Shown here: one piece after another, positions 35,140-46,828 of the stretch
How the letters are laid out: each line of letters opens with the position of its first letter
Position numbering within the stretch: the stretch's first letter is position 1
Origin: Cephalotus follicularis
Taxonomy: Eukaryota > Streptophyta > Magnoliopsida > Oxalidales > Cephalotaceae
DNA length: 64,000 nt
Reading direction: 5' to 3'
Assembly: GCA_001972305.1 (NCBI GenBank)
Contig: BDDD01001782.1
Span: forward strand, 240,165 to 304,164
The notes under the pieces: model-generated
What the model saw: the letters and a program-made list of their open reading frames with translations, nothing else
What the model was told of the DNA's origin: nothing
The model's database searches: none
Translations under genes and position numbers: made by a program

Positions 35140-36295
35140 ACACAAGAAGACATCATGGTCAAAGAAGGGATGGGAATGCACAAGATGATAGAGAAGATAA
35201 TTCTCTAAATGCAGTGTGGAATCGAGTGGCTTGAGGTAGTACGGATAACGACGGTAATAACCAACAAACGCCTCTACCAGCAAGGACAACCCTTGAGCAG
35301 TTCGTGAGGAAATTCCGAAGACCTTTTCGGGAATGGTAGAGCCTATGGAAACTGAAGCATGGATTCAAGTAATGGAAAAGATCTTCAGAGCCTTGAATGG
35401 TACGGACCATCAGAAGGTAGATTTTTTGATCTACAAGTTATACGGAGAAGCGAATCGGTGGTGGAACGTGAGCGAGAGGACGAAGACACGTCAGGAGATA
35501 GAAGCAATGACGTGGGAAAGGTTTAAGGGAATATTTATGGACGAATATTTCCTTCGGGCAATGAAGGATAAGATGGAAAAAGGATTTCCTTCGATTGGGA
35601 CAAGGTAAGTCCGAATCGGTAGCTCAATATGATGCAAATTTTACGAGGTTGTCTCGATACGCTACTCATATAGTGTCAAGGGAACAAAGAAGAGCGAGTA
35701 CGTTTTGTAAGAGTTTAAAACCCAACGTTCGAATATTGTTGATAGCCCAGAATCCACAAACCTATGAAGCAGTGTTGAAAGGTGCGATAACCAGATGTAC
35801 CAGCAAAACCAGACGGACCAAGGACAAGGAAAGAGGAAGGTAGGCGAATCCTCTAGTTGTGACAGCAAGAAAGGAAAGTCCAATGGAGAAAGAGAGAATG
35901 GGGCTCAACAACCTAGAGCATCGGTTAGGACATACGCTATGACAGTTGAAAAGGTAGAAGATCCTGATGACGTTGTGACAGTCATGGATTGGTTTTTGGC
36001 GGATCATGCTAATGTTGATTGGTATAAGAAGAAGGTTAAGTTTTCTATAACGAATCAACCGGAGTTTGGTTATCGGAGCGCAAAAGTTAGTAAACCCCTA
36101 AGTTTCATATTTGCAATCCAAGTTAGACAATTGTTGAAAAGCGGCTGCGAAGGTTACCTCACCTATGTGGTAGGCACCAAGGAAGAAAAGATGAAGATAG
36201 AAGATGTTCACGTTGTTAAGGATTTTTATGGATGTGTTTCCCGAAGATCTACCGGGCATACCACTTGATCAAGAGATAGAGTTTCGATTGACTTG
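35140..36295 (+). pseudogene. Gag and protease-linker region of T
   Basis: Parts seen on the plus strand: Gag capsid core (EPMETEAWIQVMEKIFRALNG, YKLYGEANRWWN, WERFKGIFMDEYF) at about 35330-35570; a Gag C-terminal helix with YDANFTRLSRYA and a polar Lys/Gln-rich tail to 35930; then the end of the protease domain (VMDWFLADHANVDW) and the linker into reverse transcriptase ending DLPGIPLDQEIEF near 36280. The typical gypsy order is kept. The element is broken in several places and is cut at 36295 by gypsy S; the site duplication is ACTTG. Confidence 0.75.
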
Positions 36296-37260
36296 TGATG
36301 CGGGTGTAAGTGGGCTTTTCAAGTGAGCTATTGACTTTAGGGATAGTGTTTAAGGCTGGTTCAATTTTATGGACAATGGGGATATGTTTTGGAAGGTATG
36401 TAAGGAGGATTAGGGGCTGCTTTGGTGTTTAGGGTGGTGTATAGTGATAGGCCACGAGTTTGGGGATTATGGTGAGTTTAATTTTCTGGTTTTTGTCAAG
36501 AAATGTAGAAGATAGAGATAAATGATCAAAGAAGGTCCAAGCATAAAGGCAAAGCCACCAGCAAGAACAATCCACCACCAAGCTAGATCAAGACTTGGAT
36601 AAAGGAGATAAAGAACACAAAGTTCAGTTTGATACTTCAAAGTATTATTAAAATTCGTCCAAAACTACTTACATTATGTTTCAAAGGTTTATATAAGCTT
36701 CAGGCTGAACCTACCACTAGGAACCATGGCTAGATATTGCTTAACCACATGGTGAATTAAACCAACCAGATTACATCATTAATGATTGGTCAAACTACAA
36801 ATACAAGAAACTAGGAGATAATAAATGAGTATTCATAGGAAATTACAAAGGAATTAATCAATGTCTTGAAAGATGAAACCAATGTGTTGAAACAAGCTTT
36901 CATGCCTTGAAACTACTTCCCAAGTCTTGAAACTCAAAATATCATGATCCCATACATTGATACTAGCTTCCATGCATAGAAGACCACAAAATTTCATAAA
37001 TGTAGGCTTATGGGAACCTTCCCAAATCAGATTTTTGGAATCATAAGTATTCATTACTTGATTCATTGAATCTAGACATCAAACTTGAAACTCCATTAAA
37101 TGGATGAAATTTCAAGCTCCTTATCATGGGATTGGGTCCAAATGAGTGTAGTAAGCCCAAAAGAAGGATTTAGAAACCCAAAAGAATTTTGGGGCATATT
37201 CGGCCCAAACTTAGAAATTAGATTTCTTTGGGTTGTGACTCCTTCTTGGATCATGGCAGA
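36296..37260 (-). repeat. Left (3') LTR of S
   Basis: About 965 bp, from TGATGCGGGTGTAAGTGGGC to GGATCATGGCAGATCC. A reverse TATA (CTTATATAAACC) is near 36698-36709. Its first 190 bp match 42343-42530 and its last 420 bp match 46829-47250. Confidence 0.8.
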
Positions 37261-38078
37261 TCCGGCGATTAGCAAGATGTATCGAGATCTGAAACTCGAT
37301 ATTGGTGGAAGTGTGATGGTATTGCCTTGGGCTTGGAAAGCCACTTAGAAAGTGAGGAAGAAGTGAAGGCATTCTACCTTCACATGTTTAATCTGGGGAA
37401 TCTCGGGACGAGATTTCTTTAAGGAGGGGAGGATGTAACGCCCCGAATTTCATAAATAATTATTATGAAATTGGTGCGTGTACGGTTGTAATAAAACCGA
37501 TAGAGGCCCGGAGTAATAAAAAGGCATTATGCATTTAAGCCGTAATTATGTTGGTCAAGACGACTAATAAAACCTATTTTTAATGCGCGACAATAAAGCA
37601 AAAATGTTCGCATTTTTATTGCTATTATTTTGGTGGTCGTTTGGATAATTTATGTAGCGATTCGCGGAAAAATCGGGACCCATACCTTAGTATTTTACCA
37701 TAAAATACTAAGGAGGAAACAAAAATAATAAAAGAAGAATGAGGGAGACACGGGCGCATAGCGCGCCCGTGCGAATAACCTGCAGACGAGAGAGAGATAG
37801 AGAGAGACTGGGAGAGACAGCGGGAGAGAGAGGGAGAGAGGGCGCCGGAGACGACGCCGGAGCCAGCCACGTGACCGGGAGAGGACGGCGGACCACCCAG
37901 GCACGCCTACCGCCGGTAAGCTCTTCCCCCTTCCCTTCTTTTCTCTTCTTTTTCTTCTTCTCACCGGTGAGGCGTTATTCGGCCGAAATCGACCGGAATC
38001 AGTGGACCGAGTCGACTCACGGCCGCCTGAGACCGCACTTTTGGTGCCGAGTCTCGGCGAGTCACGGGCATGGGTGTG

Positions 38079-38084
38079 TATAAA
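38079..38084 (+). promoter_or_regulatory. TATA box in X LTR
   Basis: TGTATAAATGG downstream of a GC-rich block. Here the palindrome array lies downstream of the TATA, unlike in A, K and W. Confidence 0.4.
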
Positions 38085-38769
38085 TGGTGAAAGTGTGGCA
38101 TTTTTGGGTGGCGATCGGACCTGTGGAGGTCCGGCGAGTTGACTCAGTGAGTCACGACTCGCTGCCAGCCGTGGTGCGGCGTTCGGCGCCGATTCCCGGC
38201 GAGTTTTGACTGGTTTTGAGTATATCGTTCAATGTGGAACCCATTGATGGGTGTTTCACCGCCTGGTTGTGTCGGTCGGAATCCGGCCGGCGTATCGGTG
38301 ACGAAAATGTTTTGTGTGTCGAACATAACGGAAATGTGTTGTATGTGCATTGTGTGAGTGGCAATTGGATTTGGCTTCGAGGAACTGATCAATCGACAAG
38401 AACCGGCTTCGGTTCAACGGTTATCGAAAAGGTTCGGCAATTGAACGTGCAGCTCGACTGTACGGTTGTTACTGCTGTAACAGGTCGGGGTAATAGTAGG
38501 GGATTTATACTTGCTTATTTGAGTTCAAGAATGATGTTTATCATTGATGAAATGCGTGAACTTTGTGGATTGAATTGCATGCACGTTTTGGGATGATTTT
38601 CCCTTGGTGTGTGAATGGTGTGATTTGTGTTAGGTTGCTATGAGTAGCTAACCTGCCTTACATATTGTGATTGAAATGATTGTGGATCGAATTGCATGTG
38701 TGATTATGCATGTTGATCTCTTGGTATTGAACGTGTTGAAGGAGAAGATGTTTCTGATCTTCTCTAACC

Positions 38770-39120
38770 GTCGATGCTTAGACGATAAGCGCCGATACTA
38801 TGCTCTGTTACCTGTAAGAGCGTACACTGACTTCGCGATAAACGTCGACGCTTAAGGAAAGCGTTGATGCCCTGGTTTGAATATGCGTAGTGATGGACAC
38901 GTGGATGTTGACGCTTGAGGTCCTACCTCAAAGCATCAACGCCAAAGTAATGAACACCGACGCTCAAGGATCCTTACCTTGAAGCGTCAACGTCAAGGAC
39001 AATTGTTGACACTTAAGTTACTGGTTAAAGTGCCGATGCTTAAAGGGTATAAGCGTTGACGCCTAGGTTTAAGCAGCGACGCTTAAGTGATTAATATGAA
39101 CGATTTGGCGCCTAGAGGTT
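38770..39120. promoter_or_regulatory. GCGTCGACGC-type array in X LTR
   Basis: Cores at 38770 and 38791 (21 bp apart), 38844 and 38863, then many variants with AGCGTTGACGCC and CGCTTAAGG to about 39120. Confidence 0.6.
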
Positions 39121-39194
39121 AGGTGTCGACACCGAAAGGGCCGGGTTGCATTTTGAGATATGTTTGCTTGCATATTACTGTGGATTGGTCGAGC

Positions 39195-39835
39195 TTTCCT
39201 TGCCTTGTGCCGGTTAGCGTCGATGTAGGTATGAATTGAACTGTGAACTGAATTGTGAATTGAAATGTGATTGAATTCTAAAGTGTTTTATCATTTTAGA
39301 AGTGCATACATGAATTTATAACAAATCATTATTTTACACGAAAATGTATATTTGTTAAATGTATATTTTCGAAGGATTGAAACGTGATTTCCAAGACTGT
39401 TTACATTTTGAATAAATGTATTATCTCAAGTATTTTATAACCTATAAATTACTTGGAAAGGATTGATTTTTGGATTGATTGAGCTTTCCTAGCACCACGG
39501 GACGGTTAGCTGTGTGCTTTCCTAGCTCGGGGCCGGTTAGCATCAATGATTGAATTGTTTGATTGATTGTGATTGTTACGCTGTTAGTGCGGTGATGGAG
39601 GTTGTCACTTACGCTAATGGCAGGTTGTGCTCTAGGGGCCAGGAGATGGCTAGGGACACCACACCGGATGGTATTCCTCCGCTACGTGTCGGTTGACATC
39701 CATACCATGAGCTATCCTCCGCCTATGTGCCGGTTAGACTCATTTGTTTGTTGAACTTTCCTCCGCTACGTGCCGGTTAGTGTCAATTATTGATCGAGCT
39801 TTCCTCCGCCTATGGGCCGGTTAGCATCGACGTGA
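39195..39835 (+). repeat. Dispersed CTTTCCTCCGC..CCGGTTAG repeats in X LTR
   Basis: About seven copies of a block of about 35 bp (GAGCTTTCCT, variable, GCCGGTTAGCATC) near 39195, 39480, 39518, 39675, 39710, 39755 and 39798. Confidence 0.75.
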
Positions 39836-40629
39836 GATAATACTAACCTACGGGTGGTGGTTATCGAATACTGATTGAATTGATTGGTCCTTAGTGACAT
39901 GACTGATGATTTGTGTTGATGTAGCCACTTGGCATGGTTGCGCAACTATTGATCGAGATACATATACAAATACGTATTGTATATATATTGTACTGCATCA
40001 TTATGCATTCATTACATGATTTACATTATTGTTGATCCCGAAAGGTATTTATACTTTCTCTACTTAGCCGAGTGAGGACAAAGGCTAACCCCCTACAATT
40101 TCAGATTGACAGGGGCAATTGGACAAGTGCTGCTGAAGCTGCGTTGGAAGCTTCTTTCCTGGATGTTGTTTTAATTGTATTGTATTGTAATAATCATACT
40201 CGTGTTTTAAGAGAATGATGAGACGTACTTGTTAAGAAATATCAGTTGGATGATTGTATCAATTGGTTATTGAAATGATGGAATATTGTACTGGATTAAT
40301 GTATAATAGTTTATGGCATTACTGATTTAGGATAATGTATTATCGTATTTGATGGATAATCATTAAGTATGGATTCTGTATTTAATGAAATATTGTACCG
40401 GCATGTTTTAATCACGCTCCGTTTTGAGGGCAATTAACAATGAAATGTCGTATTTTGGTAACACGTAGTATGGGATGCGTGTTACGTTGTTAATTCGGCT
40501 TATATAATTGAATGCTTCCGCAAGTTATTAATCGTGTTGAAAGTTTTTATTTCCCCGTAAAAATTGTATAAGCTGGATATTATGTTGATTGCCACCACTT
40601 TTATTATTGTTATGGAAACGGGGTGTGCA

Positions 40630-41177
40630 AACACCCTTCTTCTCATCCAAAGCCTTCTCTATGCATCCCCCATTCAAAAACAAACTCTCTTTCTTAAATG
40701 TTTCTGTTTTGGCGTCAAGTAACTGGGAGGGTTTAAGAGATGTTAATACAACCTTTTTTCATCTCTTTTAATGGTATAAGTGTTCTTCCTTCCATCATGA
40801 ATGGCATTCCTATCAAACTGCCACGATCTTCCAAGTAACAAATGACAGGCATCCATTGGAATTACATCACAAAGAACCTCATCATGATAGTGTTTACCTA
40901 TGGCGAAAGAGAGTAGGACTTGATGAGTAACTTTTAGTTAGTTTCCATCATTAAGCCATTGAAGCTTATAAGGTTTCGGATGAGATGTTGTTGGAAGCCC
41001 CAACTTAGTCACCAAGGTGGTGGAAGCAACGTTAGCACAACTCCCACTGTCAATAATCATGGAACATATTTTGTTCCCAATAGAGCATCTTGATTGAAAT
41101 ATGTTTTCTCTTTGATCATCCATCCTTTCCATCTTGGTATGCAATGATCTACGAATAACCAGCAACTCTCCATTCAA
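40630..41177 (-). pseudogene. Protease region of S
   Basis: Reverse strand. The aspartic protease site reads CSMIIDSGSCANVASTTLV, with the DSG-type triad seen in many plant gypsy elements, then LGLPTTSHPKPYKLQWLN. Further left is the spacer toward reverse transcriptase, without a clear domain. It processes Gag and Gag-Pol in intact relatives. Here it is part of a broken element, and reverse transcriptase and integrase of S are not seen. Confidence 0.75.
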
Positions 41178-41219
41178 TGGATCGACAATAAATTATTCAT
41201 CATCATTGGATTCATCCTC

Positions 41220-42296
41220 TTAATTCTCTTCCTCCTTAAGGGCAGATTCTATCTCTTCCATTTCTTTGATAGTCATCACCCTTCTATTAAGGCATTCGGC
41301 TTGGAAATGACCATACCCATGACACTTGAAACACTTCTTGCCTCCTTGAGGAATAGACGTCTTCTCCTTATCAACTTCAGCCTCCTTGAATTTGTTCTTG
41401 TCTTTGGAACCAGTTTCGGTTTTGGTTGAAGAAAAACCTTTTGAAAAACTAGTCCCACGGGTGTAAGGCTTTGAGGCCGAACCCTTTGATATCTTCTTTT
41501 GTTTCTCCACTTTAATTGCTAGTTTACACACATCTTCAAAGGTCCAAAAGGGCTGCAATTCTACAATATTGCCAATATCCGAATGTAATCCTCCAAGAAA
41601 ATGAGCCATCTTTTGTTCAGGTGGTTCAGGTATTTCACACCTCAACAATAGTTGTTCAAACTCCCTTATGTATTCCTCCACACTCTTGTCTCTTTGCTTC
41701 AAGAGATTAAGCTTCACAAAAAGATCTTTCTTATAGGAATGAGGCAAGAACCTTTTTTTTAAAAGTTTCTTCAATTTAGTCCAACTCCTTATCTTCTCCT
41801 TGCCTTCCCTCTCTCTTTGATTCTTAATGCTTTCCCAGCAAAGGCTAGCATACTTTTTAAATTTCAGTATAGCTACCTTGCATTTCTTTTCCTCTGAATA
41901 CTCCTTGTAATCAAAGACTCTCTCAATGGCATTTAGCCAATCAATAAAGTCATCAGGATTCAAATTACCCACAAATTATGGGACATCTAGTTGGAGTCCT
42001 CTATCATTGTCATCTGGTAGTGGCCTCCTTCTCCTACCTCTCGATCCTTCATCACTTTCATCATCATTAGAGTCTAATTCATGGACATGAGGTGGATTGT
42101 GAACATTCCTTCTTGCTTGATGCTAACGGGGTGGGGGAGGGTTGTGTATGGGCTGGTTTTGGTTAACATGTAGGTTTTGGAGTTGTTGAGTAAGGTTTAT
42201 CATATATTCCTTCATTTTTGCCATCTCCTCTCTCATCATTCTAATGGCGATTTCAGAAGGGTGTGGTGGAGAAGATGAGTTGCTATGGTTTGCCAT
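41220..42296 (-). pseudogene. Gag of S
   Basis: Reverse strand, starting MANHSNSSSPPHP at 42296. It has an N-terminal polar region with MREEMAKMKEYMINLTQQL, then the capsid core (DDFIDWLNAIERVFDYKEY, LCWESIKNQR, FLPHSYKKDLFVKLNLLKQ, YIREFEQLLLRCEI), a Lys/Ser-rich linker and a CCHC knuckle (CFKCHGYGHFQAEC). The set fits a chromovirus-like gypsy Gag outside the Tekay group; the lineage is not certain. Confidence 0.8.
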
Positions 42297-42323
42297 TGAT
42301 GTTGATAAGAGCTCACTTCAAAC

Positions 42324-42342
42324 CTGGTTCTCTGATACTAAT
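42324..42342 (-). other. Primer-binding site of S
   Basis: Reverse strand TTAGTATCAGAGAACC next to the LTR piece starting at 42343. Confidence 0.7.
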
Positions 42343-42530
42343 AGATGCAGGTGTATGTGGGCTTTTCGAGTGAGCTATTGACTTTAGGGATAGTGTTTAA
42401 GGCTGGTTCAATTTTATGGACAATGGGGATATGTTTCTGAAGGTATGTAAGGAGGATTAGGGGCTGCTTTGGTGTTTAGGGTGGTGTATAGTGATAGGCC
42501 ACGAGTTTGGGGATTATGGTGAGTTTAATT
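42343..42530 (-). repeat. Right (5') LTR of S, inner piece
   Basis: About 188 bp matching 36296-36490. It stops abruptly at 42530, where K interior sequence begins. Confidence 0.8.
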
Positions 42531-42559
42531 TTCTTATGCCACATCCAACTATCTTCATT

Positions 42560-42952
42560 TAAGGAGACAAGGCATTTTACATTTTGATTTTGAAGGTCAT
42601 TTAAATTAATAACATAAACATTGCCTTCTCTTTGTCCAATAAACTTAGTAGCGTTATTGTTGTTGTCCACAACTCTACATGAAGTGTTTTCAAAAATAAA
42701 TCTACAATTCTTGTCACATAATTAACTTATGCTCAAGAGATTGTGTTTGAGTCCTTTTACATGCAATACATTAGAAATAGAAATATCCTTGTTACCTATA
42801 GAGTCGATTCCAACGATTTGTCCTTTTGTATTGTCTCCAAAGGTTACGTTTCCTCCGTCTTTTGGTTTCCAAGTAATAAATTGGCTTTTGTTACCCGTCA
42901 TATGCTTGGAACAACCATTATCGAGGTACCAACGATTTTTCTTTGGTGACAC
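42560..42952 (-). pseudogene. Protease and GAG-pre-integrase start of K
   Basis: The copia protease site reads WYLDNGCSKHMTGNKSQF, then a beta-rich segment with VTFGDNTKGQIVGIDSIG and VLHVKGLKHNLLSIS. To the left the pre-integrase segment (LVSLNEDSWMWHK) begins and is cut at 42530. In intact relatives the protease matures Gag-Pol. Confidence 0.75.
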
Positions 42953-42969
42953 CTACAAAACAAGAAAAT

Positions 42970-44830
42970 TTATATTGAAGACTTTGGTACCCAAGTTGCT
43001 TTGGGTCCGGGGGGGTTAGTAAAAAATGTTCCTTTAGGAACCCATATAGTTCTTACTTTCAACAATTTATTTTTCAATAGCAAATTTCTCTTGTGCATGT
43101 CATTTTTCTTCCAATAGCATGTGTGTGTAGTGTGGCCATGTTTATAGCAATAATTACAAGTCATGCTAGGTGAGATCTTTTGCTTATCCTTCTTGTCAAG
43201 AAATTTTTGAAAATGTTTAACATTATTCATCTCATCATAACCTAGGCCAGCTTTGTTAAAAACACATCTTTGAAGACCTGAAAGTTTATCAAGTTTCTCG
43301 CTACTATTTGAAAATTTTGAAAAAGTCTTTTTGAGAGCATCAATTTCAACTTTTAAAGTCTCATTTTCTTTTTCTAAGGATGTGATCTTATCATCTAAGG
43401 ACTTACTAGATAAACATTCTAAATCATCTTTTAGACTAACATTTTCTCTATTAATAGATTTAATGGTCTTTTTAAGAGAAGAATTTTCTAAGCTAAATTT
43501 CTCAAGAAGTTCAAGTAGTTCACTTACCTCATTCTCATCTTCATCTTCATCTTTATCTTGATCACTATCATTGATAGCCATCAATGCTATTTGTGCTACT
43601 TCTTGGTCTTCTTCTTCTTCGGAACTTGATTCATCACTATCCGACCAAGTGGCAAGCATAGCTTTCTTCTTTTTGATAGTGTCCTTTGCTTTCTTCAATC
43701 TTGGGCATTCACTCTTGTAATGTCTGGGTTTATTACATTCGAAGCACACTATCTCTTCCTTCTTTGTTTCGGATTTTGATGGGAATATCTTCTTGAAATG
43801 TTTGTTTCCAAACTTTTTCTTAGCTAGATACTTCTTGAATCTTCTTGTGATTAAAGCCATTTCATCGTCACTTTCTTCTTCACTTGAGTCCGGTGTAGAG
43901 GACTTAAATGCAATGACTTTCTTCTTTTTTTTATCTTGTTCTTCATCATCCTCATGATTTTTTATGGTCATTTCGTGTGTCATGAGTGATCCAAGAAGTT
44001 CTTCAAGCGGCAAGGTGTTGAAATCTTTTGCTTCCTCTATAGCCGTAACTTTGGGCATCCAACTTTTCGGTAGACACCTAAGTATCTTTCTCACCATTTC
44101 ACTATTAGTGTAGATTCTTCTTCTTTTTATCTTGTTCTTCATCATCCTCATGATTTTTTATGGTCATTTCGTGTGTCATGAGTGATCCAAGAAGTTCTTC
44201 AAGCGGCAAGGTGTTGAGATCTTTTGCTTCCTCTATAGCCGTAACTTTGGGCATCCAACTTTTCGGTAGACACCTAAGTATCTTTCTCACCATTTCACTA
44301 TTAGTGTAGCATTTATTCAAAGATTGTAAGGAATTAATGATACTTGTAAATCTAACAAACATACCAGAAATGTTTTCGTTTTCCTTCATAGAGAACATTT
44401 CGTATTCTCTTACAAGCATATTTATTTTTACATCCTTGACTTGGTTGGTACCTTCATAGGTAACCTCTAATCTATCCCACATCTCTTTAGCCGTAGCACA
44501 TGATGATACTCTATTGAATTCATTTGAATTTAAAGCACATATAATCACATGTTTGGCTTTAGCATTTAATTGTACCTTCTTTCGATCATCATCCGTGTAT
44601 GAGCTTCTCGGTTTGAGGGTTTTGATACCTTCTTGCGAGATGATATGAGGAAGTTCTGGGCTAGCAATGATGATGTCCCATAGGTTGAAGTCAAGTTCTT
44701 GAATAAATATAGTCATCTTTGCCTTCCAATGACTATAGTTGTTTCCATCGAAAAATGGAGGCTTTGAGATGGACATGCTTTCCTTGTTTGACATATTCAA
44801 TTCCATAAGGATCTTTGTAATCTCTAACAA
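42970..44830 (-). pseudogene. Gag of K
   Basis: Sirevirus-type Gag on the reverse strand. The N-terminal segment has KPPFFDGNNYSHWKAKM and ALNSNEFNRVSSCATAKEMW (UBN2/DUF4219-like fold of copia Gag), then EYEMFSMKENENISGMF and KILRCLPKSW. After it come acidic and Lys-rich stretches, a CFECNKPRHYKSECP knuckle, a long coiled coil (about 43230-43500, ELLELLEKFSLENSSLKK) and a second Cys/His motif, CNYCYKHGHTTHTC, near 43130. The long coiled coil after the knuckle is a Sirevirus trait. Broken, with a few breaks. Confidence 0.8.
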
Positions 44831-44847
44831 TTAAGAAATAAGATTAA

Positions 44848-44863
44848 CCGCTCTGATATCAAT
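44848..44863 (-). other. Primer-binding site of K
   Basis: Reverse strand TTGATATCAGAGCGG adjoining the LTR end at 44864. Confidence 0.75.
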
Positions 44864-45912
44864 TGAAATAAAACACTCTTGCAATATACAAGAGGGGGGG
44901 TGAATTGAATATTGAAGTAAATATCGTGTTTACAAGATGACCTCTCAAATAGGTAGGTATGAAAAATACAGCTCTTAATATGAAACACTCAGATAATCTC
45001 AAGAGTAAAGCTTAGAAGCTTGTTAGAACACTATGGAGCACTTTGAGCTTTTTGCACACTAGAATGCTTGAATATGAAATTTCTCTTGATTGTGTGATTC
45101 TTGTTGAATTGATGTAGTTCAGTGTAGTTCTCTTCTTGTTCTTCTTCTAAGGTTTCAATCTTCCTTTTATAGCCACAAAAGATTTATAGACGTTGCATAA
45201 ATCATGGAAGCTTTTGATTAAATAATGTGTAGTTGCAATCTTTGAATTTTGTCTTCTGCTGACATAAAGACGTCGACTTCTTTTTAAAGGCGTCGATGTC
45301 TTTGTAGTTGATAGCCGTTGGAAGTGCGTGTACTAGCCGTTCCAGATTTCCCGGGTCAAACCATTTTAAAAAGACGTCGATATCTTTTTAAAAGGCGTCG
45401 ATGTCATTTCTGGGAAATGTCCAGGTATTGAAACTTTGAGTATCACATCGACTTCTTCTGTAGGGGTCGATGTATTTTCTGGGAAATGCAGGTAGCTCTA
45501 GAAAGGCGTCGATGTCTATTGAAAGGCGTCGATGTCTTTTGTACTGATGTCGATGTCTTTGCATATAGGATCGATGTCTTCAATTGATATTTTGAACAGT
45601 AGCTTCTGGCACTAAAGACGTCGATGTCATTTTGAAAGTAGTCGATGTCTTTCGGTACGGACGTCGATGTCATAACTGGAAGGACGATGTCTTCTTTGTA
45701 TTTTGATCTTGCACTAAAGACGTCGATGTCTTTGTGGAAGGGATCGATGTCTTCTTGTACGGACGTCGATGTCATTTATTGAGAGTCGATGTCTTCTTCT
45801 GCATATGGTATTTTGCTTTGGTATTGAACTTGTAATTTCTTGCACATCAAGTAAACTTGTCAAATGTAAATATGTTATCATCAAAACAAGGATTGGGACT
45901 GAATCGTCAACA
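44864..45912 (-). repeat. 5' LTR of K
   Basis: Plus-strand ends TGAAATAAAACACTC and ATCGTCAACA. Reverse TATA (CTATAAAAGG) at 45163-45172; palindrome array 45272-45790 lies upstream of it in the LTR's own direction. It is shorter than the 3' LTR by one internal stretch near its U5 end. Confidence 0.9.
45272..45790. promoter_or_regulatory. GTCGATGTC-type array in K 5' LTR
   Basis: Cores at 45272, 45292; 45376, 45397; 45508, 45528, 45549, 45570; 45620, 45641, 45663; 45722, 45743, 45765, 45785. Nearly all steps are 20-22 bp. The ORFs across it (DIDVF repeats) are artefacts of the array. Confidence 0.75.
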
Positions 45913-46176
45913 AGTTTTATGGACCAAGACAGTTTCCTTAGTAAAAGTGTTGTGGAGGAATCATGAAATGTATGAAGCCACTTGGTAATTGAAAGAAACA
46001 ATGAAACAAGGATACCCTCATATTTTAAGTATGTCGTGTAACAAATTTTGAGGACAAAATTTTTGTAAGGAGGGTAGAATGTAATGACCAAAAATTTGAA
46101 TGGCAATGTTAAGAAGCCTGTTCTTTTACTTGGTATCTTGTTTACATCATGTGAGATGTTGAAAGTGTAATTTACA
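45913..46176 (+). repeat. 3' end of T: terminal interior and start of 3' LTR
   Basis: Begins with the AGTTT duplication, then the end of the T interior and a purine-rich tract (GTAAGGAGGGTAGAA). The T 3' LTR starts at 46080 (TGTAATGACC), and 97 bp of it are present before the Y LTR at 46177. Confidence 0.75.
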
Positions 46177-46622
46177 TGTCACGCCCCGAACTGCGAGGGT
46201 AAACCCCCACGACTCGACGCATGAGATACCAATCCGTTCAGTCCATTCATCATATGTCATCCTCCAAAAGTGCTATACATATATACAAACTTTAAATCAA
46301 AGTCATACAAGTGGAAGAATCATATAGAATATATTCTAACTCTTAAAATATCCCGAAATTTCAGCATGAAGTATTCGTTTATCGGACTAAACCCCCTGTA
46401 AAGAAAAACTCAATTTATATACGGGCTCAGCCCTCAACAACCACACTCCCGAAGGAGGAATCAACAATAATCACAGTAGTAGGTCGCATCCATATCCTTT
46501 ACATCAACACTCATATAAATCAAGCACTGCCACAAGCCGGCAGGTCAATACAGAAGGAAAATATGTCTCTTATATAACATTTGTACATTTACATTAATCA
46601 CATTTATATAAGACAGGTCAGA
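46177..46622 (-). repeat. Gypsy LTR of family Y, left part
   Basis: TGTCACGCCCCGAACTGCGAGG at 46177, inserted in the T 3' LTR (candidate duplication TTACA at 46172-46176). It is interrupted at 46623 by element Z and resumes at 61469; the 5-mer TCAGA flanks Z on both sides. Confidence 0.75.
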
Positions 46623-46828
46623 TGTAACACCCCCGGACGGCGGGAGTCGTCACAGGGTCATATCATACATAACATAACTTTAACAAAATCATAAGTTTGC
46701 TTTATGTAGCCAATAACAGCCGAAAACTTGGCAGTCTTATCGAAACATTAAAACTTAACATATTTAGTAGTATCAAGTGGTTGCAGAAAATTCAAAATAT
46801 AAATCAGTTCCAATTTAAAACATAATAA
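46623..46828 (-). repeat. 3' LTR of Z, first 206 bp (plus-strand order)
   Basis: TGTAACACCCCCGGACGG..., matching 59096-59303 at about 98.5 percent. It stops at 46828, where S LTR sequence starts. Confidence 0.8.

Larger units (their letters stand above)
37261..40629 (+). mobile_element. Gypsy fossil X: integrase scrap plus 3' LTR
   Basis: A short coding scrap (37261-37420) containing SKMYRDLKL, the zinc-finger side of gypsy integrase, is followed by a polypurine tract (AAGGAGGGGAGGA, 37421-37433) and one LTR (37434 to about 40629). The LTR ends GGGGTGTGCA and is followed by S sequence. The rest of X is not in the window. It is related to family V by the 3' part of the LTR. Confidence 0.65.
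37434..40629 (+). repeat. LTR of X, about 3.2 kb
   Basis: Starts TGTAACGCCCCGAATTTC. In order: GA-rich leader-like stretch (37780-37850), GC-rich segment with GAGTTGACTCAGTGAGTCA also found in Y near 63785-63965, TATA box (38079-38084), GTCGAC-type cluster (38770-39120), dispersed CCGGTTAG repeats (39195-39835), and the TTAGCC/GGCTAA hairpin (40064-40088). The right terminus is placed by analogy with V2. Confidence 0.7.
42531..45912 (-). mobile_element. Sirevirus K, 5' half (gag, protease, 5' LTR)
   Basis: Reverse strand. From right to left: LTR 44864-45912, primer site, gag 42970-44830, protease 42722-42952, and the start of the GAG-pre-integrase domain at the left edge. The right outer end (45912) is followed by AGTTT, the same 5-mer that precedes K's other end at 49103, so both ends belong to one insertion into T. 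The LTR pair differs by well under 1 percent apart from one length difference: very young. The element is broken in a few places. Confidence 0.75.

Noticed and set aside
37625-38596. ORFs in the GC-rich part of the X LTR, possible host gene
   Set aside because: Open on both strands because of GC content and GA repeats, no domain, and fully inside a delimited LTR.
45443-45775. ORF with repeated DIDVFSARS-like residues (also at 49923-50153)
   Set aside because: Translation of the GTCGATGTC array of the K LTR, non-coding.
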